This document shows positions 1-5,047 of a DNA stretch of 5,047 nucleotides, piece by piece. The notes under the pieces were generated by a model. It searched no databases. It was not told the DNA's origin and worked only from the letters and a program-made list of their open reading frames with translations. Position numbers and translations under genes: made by a program. The stretch is from Clostridia bacterium (GTDB taxonomy: Bacteria > Bacillota > Clostridia > Oscillospirales > Acutalibacteraceae), in contig JAFWRV010000488.1 of NCBI GenBank assembly GCA_017519685.1, forward strand, positions 1-5,047, given 5' to 3'. Numbering within the stretch: the stretch's first letter is position 1; each line of letters begins with the position of its first letter.

Positions 1-292
1 TGAAAGACTGGAAACACCGCGCCTTGACAGCCCCCGTCTTGAAATATTCGAGGGTGCGGTCGGCATCGGAGGAAAGCAGACGGGTATTTACCCGATAGCT
101 TCTCCCGGCGGCTGGCAGTTAATCGGAAAAACACCGGTAAAAGTTTTTGATCCCTCAAAAGAAGACCCGATTCTTTACAGGGCGGGAGATTATATAAAGT
201 TTTATTCCGTTTCGTCAAAGGAATTTGATGAAATTGAAGCACTTGTAAAAAGCGGGAAATACATCCCCGTGATTACGGAGGTGCTGAAATGA
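1..292 (+). CDS. pxpB: 5-oxoprolinase subunit PxpB (KipI family), 3' end only
   Basis: Only the last 96 codons are in the window; the first whole codon is at position 2 and the stop is TGA at 290-292. PxpB works with PxpC and PxpA to open 5-oxo-L-proline to L-glutamate using ATP, in the cytosol. What is visible is the C-terminal half of the CT_C_D (KipI) domain: it includes GIGGKQTGIYP followed by SPGGWQLIGKTP, the most conserved stretch of the family, then a short tail. The stop overlaps the pxpC start by four bases (ATGA), which is the usual arrangement for this pair and implies coupled translation. In Bacillus subtilis the same protein is called KipI and was first described as an inhibitor of the sporulation kinase KinA; the 5-oxoprolinase role is the more general one. 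The start and N-terminal part lie outside the window, so completeness cannot be judged. Confidence 0.93.
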   Translation, partial: ERLETPRLDSPRLEIFEGAVGIGGKQTGIYPIASPGGWQLIGKTPVKVFDPSKEDPILYRAGDYIKFYSVSSKEFDEIEALVKSGKYIPVITEVLK

Positions 293-1215
293 TTGAGATT
301 ATCACCGGAGGAGCGCTTTCAACCGTTCAGGATCTCGGTAGATTCGGCGTGATGAAAAACGGCTTCACTCAAAGCGGGGTAATGGATGCTCACGCGATGA
401 AACTCGGAAACGCGATTCTCGCAAACGATTATAACGCTCCGGTAATCGAAATGATGCTCAAGGGCGTTATGGCAAGATTTTTAACCCCTGAGCTGTTTTG
501 TCTCACAGGCGGAGTCTGCGAAGCGTACCTCAATGACAAGCCGCTGGAAATGAACACTTCATATAAAGCGGAAACTGATGATATCCTGACAGTGAAAAAC
601 GTGAAGAGCGGAATGAGAAGTTATCTTGCGGTCGGCGGCGGATTTAAAGTTCCCTCCGTTATGGGAAGCGCGTCAACCAACCTGAAAATCGCCGTCGGCG
701 GTTATGAAGGCAGAAAACTCCGCACATACGACAGAATCGAAACGGGAGAAGCGTCCGAAAACGCGAAAGCCGGAAAAACGGTTAAGGAAGACAAGCCGAA
801 GGGCGAATTCACCGTGCTTCGCGCTGTGCCCGGTCCGCAGGATGAAATGTTCACGCAGGAGGATAAAGAGATATTTTTCTCCGAAACCTATACCGTAACA
901 CCCGCGATTGACAGGATGGGAATCCGTCTTGACGGAAAGCCGGTCAAGGGTAAAAACGGAACAGACATTATTTCCGACGGCATAGTTTTCGGCTCGGTGC
1001 AGATACCGAATTCGGGAATGCCGATTATCCTTGCGGCAGACCATCAGACCACCGGGGGATACGCAAAGATAGCGACGGTAATATCGGTTGATTTGCCGCT
1101 GCTGGCTCAGGCGAGGCCCGGGGATAAAATCAGGTTTTCCGCGGTTACGGTTGAAGAAGCGGAAAAACTTGCAATTGAAGAAAAACAGTATTTTGAAAAT
1201 ATATCGGAGAGATGA
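289..1215 (+). CDS. pxpC: 5-oxoprolinase subunit PxpC (biotin-dependent carboxyltransferase family)
   Basis: A complete 308-residue PxpC (KipA, CT_A_B domain), close to the usual family length. It is the second subunit of the PxpBC pair that acts with PxpA on 5-oxoproline. Signature stretches in order are TVQDLGR (residues 12-18), GVMDAHAM (30-37), GNAILAND (40-47), YLAVGGGF (112-119), VPGPQDEMF (180-188), DRMGIRLDG (208-216), and ISDGI..G..QIPNSGMPI with ADHQTTGGY (228-258). A Lys/Glu-rich stretch at about 154-173 separates the two halves and is probably a flexible linker. The same fold occurs in urea carboxylase, but the stand-alone size and the pxpB/pxpA neighbours point to PxpC. The start is well supported: GGAGG at 277-281, inside pxpB, sits seven bases before the ATG. 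The stop at 1213-1215 runs into the start region of the next gene. No membrane segments are apparent. Confidence 0.95.
   Translation: MIEIITGGALSTVQDLGRFGVMKNGFTQSGVMDAHAMKLGNAILANDYNAPVIEMMLKGVMARFLTPELFCLTGGVCEAYLNDKPLEMNTSYKAETDDILTVKNVKSGMRSYLAVGGGFKVPSVMGSASTNLKIAVGGYEGRKLRTYDRIETGEASENAKAGKTVKEDKPKGEFTVLRAVPGPQDEMFTQEDKEIFFSETYTVTPAIDRMGIRLDGKPVKGKNGTDIISDGIVFGSVQIPNSGMPIILAADHQTTGGYAKIATVISVDLPLLAQARPGDKIRFSAVTVEEAEKLAIEEKQYFENISER
1206..1211 (+). promoter_or_regulatory. Ribosome binding site that decides the start of the YcsI-family gene
   Basis: GGAGAG lies directly against the ATG at 1212, leaving no spacer, but six bases before the in-frame ATG at 1218. The usual spacing favours 1218 as the true start. 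The site is inside the last codons of pxpC, so translation of the two genes is probably coupled. Confidence 0.6.
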
Positions 1216-1217
1216 TT

Positions 1218-2003
1218 ATGGATTATTCCCTTATGCATCCGCAAGAGGTTAAAAAACTTATCCGCGAAGGTAAAATTGATTTTCAGACTTCGGGGATGTG
1301 CAACGGTTACGCGCAGGCGAATCTCTGCATTCTTCCGAAGGATTACGCTTTCGATTTCCTGCTTTTCTGCATGAGAAACCCGAAGCCCTGTCCCGTTCTC
1401 GAGGTGGGCGATGTCGGCTCGAAAGAAATCAAAAAGATGGCATCTCAGGGCGATATATGCAAGGATTTCCCGAAGTACAGAATCTGGAAAAACGGCGTTC
1501 TTGAAAAAGAGGTTACGGATATAACCGATTACTGGCAGGATGATTTTGTCTATTTCCTTATCGGTTGTTCTTTCAGCTTTGAAAGCGAAATGCTTGAAGC
1601 GGAAATTCCGGTGCGCCACATTGAGGAAGGCAGAAACGTGCCGATGTTCAACACAAATATCGTGCTTGATTCCGCGGGAAAATTTCACGGTAATATGGTC
1701 GTGTCGATGCGCCCCATTCCCGATGAGCTTGTTGTGAAAGCGGTCAATGTCACCGCGGCGATGCCGAGAGTCCACGGCGCTCCGATTCAGATCGGAAATC
1801 CCGAAGCCATCGGTATTTCCGATGTTACAAAACCCGATTACGGTGACAGCGTGACGATAAATCCCGGTGAAACGCCGGTGTTCTGGGCCTGCGGAGTAAC
1901 TCCGCAGAACGCAGTCATGCAGACAAAGCCGCCGATAGCGATTACTCACGCTCCCGGTCACATGTTCATAACAGATGTCAAAAATGTAAGTCTTAAATAC
2001 TGA
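1218..2003 (+). CDS. YcsI/DUF1445-family protein (putative hydro-lyase, D-glutamate cyclase-like)
   Basis: A complete 261-residue member of the DUF1445 family (YcsI, UPF0317), at the usual family length. Conserved stretches, numbered from the 1218 start, are GYAQANL (30-36), NPKPCPVLEV (54-63), FLIGCSFSFE (113-122), NVPMFNTN (140-147), FHGNMVVSMRP (156-166), VHGAPIQIG (185-193), PVFWACGVTPQ (220-230) and ITHAPGHMFITD (242-253). Family knowledge: bacterial members are labelled putative hydro-lyases without firm biochemistry, and the domain is shared with mammalian D-glutamate cyclase, which forms 5-oxo-D-proline from D-glutamate. Its place between pxpC and pxpA supports a role in 5-oxoproline or glutamate metabolism, but the substrate here is inferred. 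An ATG at 1212 would add two residues (ATGA overlap with pxpC) but is too close to the GGAGAG site. There is no sign of the extra C-terminal domain found in the mammalian enzyme. Confidence 0.9.
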   Translation: MDYSLMHPQEVKKLIREGKIDFQTSGMCNGYAQANLCILPKDYAFDFLLFCMRNPKPCPVLEVGDVGSKEIKKMASQGDICKDFPKYRIWKNGVLEKEVTDITDYWQDDFVYFLIGCSFSFESEMLEAEIPVRHIEEGRNVPMFNTNIVLDSAGKFHGNMVVSMRPIPDELVVKAVNVTAAMPRVHGAPIQIGNPEAIGISDVTKPDYGDSVTINPGETPVFWACGVTPQNAVMQTKPPIAITHAPGHMFITDVKNVSLKY

Positions 2004-2017
2004 TTCAAGGTGATTTT

Positions 2018-2773
2018 ATGTATAAAGCAGATCTGAACTCCGATCTTGGTGAAGGCGCGCTGTTTGACGCCGAAATCATTCCTATTATTTCGAGCGCTAA
2101 CGTTGCCTGCGGATTTCACGCGGGTGACAGCGTTATGATGGATAAAACAATTGAACTCTGCAAGGCATCGTCCGCCGGACTCGGCGCTCATCCGGGTTAT
2201 CCCGATAAGGAGAATTTCGGAAGGACAGATATGGATGTCACTCCGGATGAGGTTTATGATTTCACTCTCTACCAGATAGGCGCAATCGGCGCTCTGGCAA
2301 AGGCAAAGGGTGTCAAACTTGAGCACGTCAAGCCGCACGGAGCAATGTATAACAAGGCGGCAAAGAACCCCGACCTTGCTCTCGCGATAGCGCAGGCGGT
2401 AAATGATTACGATGAAAACCTGATTCTTCTCGCGCTTTCAGGTTCGGAAATGATAAACGCCGCGAAAAAAGTCGGTATCAGATACGCGAGCGAGGTTTTT
2501 GCCGACAGAGCTTATGAGGCGGACGGTACTCTGCGCCCGAGAAAACTCGAAGGCTCAATGATAACCGATGAAAACGAAGCGGTGGAAAGAGTCATCCGTA
2601 TGATTAAAGAGGGCAAAGTCAGAGCATATACCGGAGAGGACGTTTCCATTGAGGCGCATTCGGTATGCGTTCACGGTGACAGCGCGAAGGCGCTCGATTT
2701 CGTAAGGGTACTCAACCGCGCGTTCGCGGAGAATGACATAAAAATCGTTAAGCTTTCAGAGGCGATAAAATAA
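2018..2773 (+). CDS. pxpA: 5-oxoprolinase subunit PxpA (LamB/YcsF family)
   Basis: A complete 251-residue LamB/YcsF-family protein, of typical length. PxpA joins PxpBC to form the ATP-dependent 5-oxoprolinase that returns 5-oxo-L-proline, a damage product of glutamine and glutamate, to L-glutamate. Motifs are DLNSDLGEG (residues 5-13), ANVACGFHAGD (27-37), GAHPGYPD (56-63), ENFGR (65-69), VKPHGAMYN (104-112), EVFADRAY (159-166) and ADGTLRPR (168-175). The conserved Asp, His and Lys residues of these motifs are all present. The compact N-terminus between DLGEG and SANVACG resembles the E. coli YbgL form as I remember it. The start is supported by AAGGTGAT at 2007-2014, just before the ATG, in a 14-base gap after the YcsI-family gene. 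Its stop TAA shares its last base with the alr start codon. Unlike E. coli, where pxpB, pxpC and pxpA are adjacent, a YcsI-family gene intervenes. Confidence 0.96.
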   Translation: MYKADLNSDLGEGALFDAEIIPIISSANVACGFHAGDSVMMDKTIELCKASSAGLGAHPGYPDKENFGRTDMDVTPDEVYDFTLYQIGAIGALAKAKGVKLEHVKPHGAMYNKAAKNPDLALAIAQAVNDYDENLILLALSGSEMINAAKKVGIRYASEVFADRAYEADGTLRPRKLEGSMITDENEAVERVIRMIKEGKVRAYTGEDVSIEAHSVCVHGDSAKALDFVRVLNRAFAENDIKIVKLSEAIK

Positions 2774-3921
2774 TGAATTACAGAACTTATGCCCGCATCG
2801 ACCTTGATGCGCTTGAATATAATTTCAATTCCGTCAGAAACAAAGTCCCCGCCGGAGTTAAAATACTCTGTGTCATAAAAGCCGACGCTTACGGACACGG
2901 CGCCGTTCCGCTGGGAAAATTTCTCGATGACAGAGCCGACTTTTTCGGCGTCGCCTGTATTGAGGAAGCGGTTGAGCTTAAGCTCGCCGGAATAAAGGCA
3001 CCTGTTCTTATTCTCGGTAAGGTTTTCAGCTGGGATTTTGAGCAGGCGGTAAAATATGATATAAGAATCCCGATTTTCTCGCTTGAAGACGCCGAAGCGC
3101 TTTCCGCCGAAGCGGTCAGACAGGGAAAAACGGCGTATTTTCATTTTGTTGCGGACACCGGAATGAGCCGGATCGGTTTTCAGGTCAATGAACAGAGCGC
3201 CGATATCTGCGCGCAGATTGTTAAACTCCCCAACATAAAGGCGGAGGGTCTTTTTTCGCATTTCGCGACCGCGGATGAGGCGGTTCTCGATAAGGCAAAA
3301 GCGCAGAGGGAACGCTACAAGCTGTTCGTTAAAATGCTTGAGGAAAGAGGAATATCAATTCCGGTAAAGCACCTCAACAATTCAGCAGGTATTATGAATT
3401 TCGACGAGTATTTCGATATGTGCCGTATGGGAATCATTACATACGGTCTTTATCCGTCGGAGGAAGTTGATAAAAATCTGCTTTCCGTGAGACCTCTTAT
3501 GAAGTGGGTGACTCACATTTCCCATATCAAGGTCCTTGAGCCGGGCAGAGAGATTTCCTACGGAGGAACCTTCAAAACAGTTAAGCCGACCGCGGTTGCC
3601 ACTATCCCCGTTGGCTATGCCGACGGTTATCCGCGCTGCCTTTCAAATAAAGGGCGTGTAATAATCAACGGAAAATACGCTGACATTCTCGGACGGGTAT
3701 GTATGGATCAGTTTATGGTCGATGTCAGCGGGATTGAGTGCAAAATCGGCGATGAGGTTATTCTTGTCGGCTCCGACGGCGATGCTTCTCTTTCCATGGA
3801 GGAGGTATCAAACGCCGCGTATTCGTTCAATTACGAATTGCCCTGCCGTATTCAGAAAAGAGTACCGCGCGTATATGTAAAGAACGGCGAGGTCGTAGAA
3901 GTTACCGGGCTGTTGAAATAA
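2773..3921 (+). CDS. alr: Alanine racemase (PLP-dependent)
   Basis: A complete 382-residue fold-type III alanine racemase, within the usual 360-390 range. It interconverts L- and D-alanine in the cytosol, chiefly to supply D-alanine for peptidoglycan. The PLP lysine is K36 in VIKADAYGHG (residues 34-43). DTGMSRIGF (128-136), GLFSHFATAD (159-168), HLNNSAGIM (200-208) and CRMGIITYGLYPS (217-229) form the rest of the barrel's cofactor-binding surface. The second catalytic base is Y263 in EISYGGTF, followed by VGYADGYPR (280-288) and GRVCMDQFMVDV (307-318) in the C-terminal beta domain. The ATG overlaps the pxpA stop as TAATG, with GAGG at 2759-2762 ten bases upstream, so translation is likely coupled to pxpA. 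There is no membrane domain, which argues against a VanT-type serine racemase. Sequence alone cannot exclude broader specificity, and whether it is the housekeeping racemase or a second copy is unknown. Confidence 0.95.
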   Translation: MNYRTYARIDLDALEYNFNSVRNKVPAGVKILCVIKADAYGHGAVPLGKFLDDRADFFGVACIEEAVELKLAGIKAPVLILGKVFSWDFEQAVKYDIRIPIFSLEDAEALSAEAVRQGKTAYFHFVADTGMSRIGFQVNEQSADICAQIVKLPNIKAEGLFSHFATADEAVLDKAKAQRERYKLFVKMLEERGISIPVKHLNNSAGIMNFDEYFDMCRMGIITYGLYPSEEVDKNLLSVRPLMKWVTHISHIKVLEPGREISYGGTFKTVKPTAVATIPVGYADGYPRCLSNKGRVIINGKYADILGRVCMDQFMVDVSGIECKIGDEVILVGSDGDASLSMEEVSNAAYSFNYELPCRIQKRVPRVYVKNGEVVEVTGLLK

Positions 3922-3952
3922 AATTTGCGGAAAGAAAAAAGGGGTTGAAACA

Positions 3953-4870
3953 ATGAAATATATCGAGAGATTCATTGACAGAAAAGATGTTTCCCGCATT
4001 GCTCTCGGATGTATGAGAATATCCGGAATGACAGACACGCAGGCGGATGAACATATCAATAACGCTCTTGAATGCGGCATCAATTATTTCGACCACGCGG
4101 ACATTTACGGCGGCGGAAAATGCGAAGAAGTTTTCGGCGGCGTGCTTAAAAGAAATCCTTCCCTGCGTGACAAAATGATAATCCAGACCAAATGCGGAAT
4201 CCGCGACGGAATGTATGACTTTTCAAAGGAACATATCATTTCTGCGGTTGACGGATCGCTGAAGCGTCTCGGAATCGATCATATTGATGTTCTTCTGCTC
4301 CACAGACCCGACCTTCTTATGGAGCCCGAGCAGGTTGCGGAAGCGTTCAATCAGCTTGAGAAAGAAGGCAAAGTCGGAAAATTCGGCGTGTCAAACCATA
4401 ATCCCGCTCAGATTGAATTGCTTCAGAGAACACTCAGTCAGAGGATAATAATAAACCAGGTTCAGCTCAGCGTTCCCCACGCCTGGATGATAAGCAGCGG
4501 AGCGAATGTGAATATGACTAATGACGAAGGAATTGTCCGCGACGGAGGACTGCGCGATTACTGCCGCCTGAACGGAATACTCATTCAGCCGTGGTCACCG
4601 CTTCAGAGGGGCTTTATCGCAGGCGCGTTTCTCAAGGATGAAAAATATGAGGAACTCACTAAAACATTAACTGAAACCGGAGAAAAATACGGCATCACCG
4701 CCACGGGCGCCGCGATTGCCTGGCTGCTCCGCCTTCCCGAAAAAATGCAGCCCGTTACGGGAACCACCGACGCCGGCAGATTAAAGGAAATCGCAAAGGC
4801 GGCAGACATAGAAATGTCAAGAGAGGATTGGTATAAAATCTATACCGCCGCAGGTTACAGGCTGCCGTAA
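3953..4870 (+). CDS. Aldo/keto reductase, YdhF-like
   Basis: A complete 305-residue aldo/keto reductase, an NAD(P)H-dependent cytosolic enzyme of the TIM-barrel superfamily. The full catalytic tetrad is visible: D47 and Y52 in FDHADIYGG, K80 in QTKCG, and H117 in LLLHRPD. Further signatures are FGVSNHN (144-150), NQVQLS (168-173), QPWSPLQRG (212-220) and the cofactor-binding PVTGTTDAGRL (267-277). DHADIYGG and the C-terminal MSREDW...AAGYRLP pattern resemble E. coli YdhF as I remember it. The substrate cannot be deduced. The start has GGGG at 3941-3944, eight bases before the ATG. The 31-base gap after alr has no recognisable promoter or terminator, so it is probably the last gene of the operon, although its functional link to 5-oxoproline is the weakest of the set. 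The intrinsic terminator begins 46 bases after its stop. Confidence 0.93.
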   Translation: MKYIERFIDRKDVSRIALGCMRISGMTDTQADEHINNALECGINYFDHADIYGGGKCEEVFGGVLKRNPSLRDKMIIQTKCGIRDGMYDFSKEHIISAVDGSLKRLGIDHIDVLLLHRPDLLMEPEQVAEAFNQLEKEGKVGKFGVSNHNPAQIELLQRTLSQRIIINQVQLSVPHAWMISSGANVNMTNDEGIVRDGGLRDYCRLNGILIQPWSPLQRGFIAGAFLKDEKYEELTKTLTETGEKYGITATGAAIAWLLRLPEKMQPVTGTTDAGRLKEIAKAADIEMSREDWYKIYTAAGYRLP

Positions 4871-4879
4871 TTATTTAAA

Positions 4880-4909
4880 TTCAAAGTTTTTATATAACAA
4901 GTGTATAAT
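4880..4909 (+). promoter_or_regulatory. Promoter-like sequence before the terminator hairpin
   Basis: TATAAT at 4904-4909 is a perfect -10 box, with TTCAAA at 4880-4885 (four of six matches to TTGACA) at an 18-base spacing. Transcription would begin near 4916, at the foot of the terminator stem. The stretch is very AT-rich, so a chance match is quite possible and no gene follows within the window. Confidence 0.2.
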
Positions 4910-4916
4910 TAAAACG

Positions 4917-4951
4917 ACTGCATTCCGCCAAAACGGCAGGATGCAGTTTTT
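4917..4951 (+). terminator. Rho-independent terminator of the pxp-alr-AKR block
   Basis: The arms CTGCATTCCGCC (4918-4929) and GGCAGGATGCAG (4935-4946) pair with one G-U wobble and one C-A mismatch around the loop AAAAC. A4917 and T4947 can extend the stem to 13 positions. A run of five T follows at 4947-4951. AAAA at 4911-4914 on the other side gives a short T run on the minus strand, so it might act in both directions. It lies 46 bases past the aldo/keto reductase stop. Confidence 0.9.
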
Positions 4952-5047
4952 GTATATAGTAAGAATTATTGTCGGAGGTCGGTAGGGAAAAATTTCAAAC
5001 CCGAGATAAGTTGGATAGGAAATACGAATCAATAATATATTATAAAA

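Noticed and set aside
704..898. Short plus-strand frames inside pxpC and the YcsI-family gene (704-898, 1298-1504, 1540-1737)
   Set aside because: They lie wholly within conserved genes in another frame, are Arg/Ser/Cys-rich and carry no motif.
1..1215. A KipI/KipA sporulation kinase control pair as the main function
   Set aside because: The names come from Bacillus subtilis. With pxpA in the same operon, the 5-oxoprolinase role explains the pair better, and no kinase or kipR-like regulator is in the window.
289..1215. Urea carboxylase or allophanate hydrolase fragment
   Set aside because: PxpC shares a domain with urea carboxylase, but this is a complete stand-alone gene beside pxpB and pxpA, with no biotin carboxylase or amidase domain attached.
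1107..1961. A 284-codon open frame on the minus strand opposite the YcsI-family gene
   Set aside because: The plus-strand frame matches a conserved family along its full length. The antisense translation is rich in His, Arg and Phe with no recognisable motif, as expected from reading the complement of a codon-biased gene.
2018..2773. Apparent shortening of the PxpA N-terminus between DLGEG and SANVACG
   Set aside because: Some family members are longer here, but the E. coli YbgL type, as I remember it, has the same compact form, so this is ordinary variation.
2671..3261. A 196-codon open frame on the minus strand across the pxpA/alr junction
   Set aside because: It overlaps two well-supported genes and its translation shows no family motif. 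It is a shadow frame, as are the smaller minus-strand frames at 673-1044, 1958-2338, 3808-4083 and 4603-4809.
2773..3921. VanT-type serine racemase of a vancomycin resistance cluster
   Set aside because: There is no N-terminal membrane domain and no van gene in the window.

Overview
The window reads as one tight block of plus-strand genes from a low-to-mid GC Gram-positive bacterium, most likely an anaerobic member of the Clostridia (inference from Shine-Dalgarno style, codon use and gene content; I cannot name a genus). It holds five complete genes and the tail of a sixth. All run the same way and are separated by overlaps or very short gaps, so they look like one operon whose promoter lies upstream of the window.

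Layout: (1) 1-292, the 3' end of pxpB. (2) 289-1215, pxpC, overlapping pxpB by ATGA. (3) 1218-2003, a DUF1445/YcsI-family protein (annotated in the family as putative hydro-lyase or D-glutamate cyclase-like). (4) 2018-2773, pxpA (LamB/YcsF family). (5) 2773-3921, alanine racemase, overlapping the pxpA stop as TAATG. (6) 3953-4870, a YdhF-like aldo/keto reductase after a 31-base gap. An intrinsic terminator at 4917-4951 closes the block. The last ~95 bases are AT-rich and hold no gene that I can see.

Function: PxpA, PxpB and PxpC together form the bacterial ATP-dependent 5-oxoprolinase, which opens 5-oxo-L-proline (pyroglutamate) to L-glutamate. The YcsI-family gene between pxpC and pxpA is a recurrent neighbour of these genes (as in the Bacillus subtilis ycsF-ycsG-ycsI-kipI-kipA operon). 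The family is related to a domain of the mammalian D-glutamate cyclase, which makes 5-oxo-D-proline from D-glutamate. An alanine racemase coupled directly to pxpA adds a second D-amino-acid enzyme, so the cluster may link D-amino-acid turnover with 5-oxoproline recycling. That link is inference. None of the complete proteins shows a signal peptide or membrane segment, so all are expected in the cytosol.

I found no mobile element, CRISPR array, tRNA or rRNA. The region is mostly ordinary metabolism; the one genuinely interesting point is the combination of the YcsI-family protein, alanine racemase and 5-oxoprolinase in one transcription unit.
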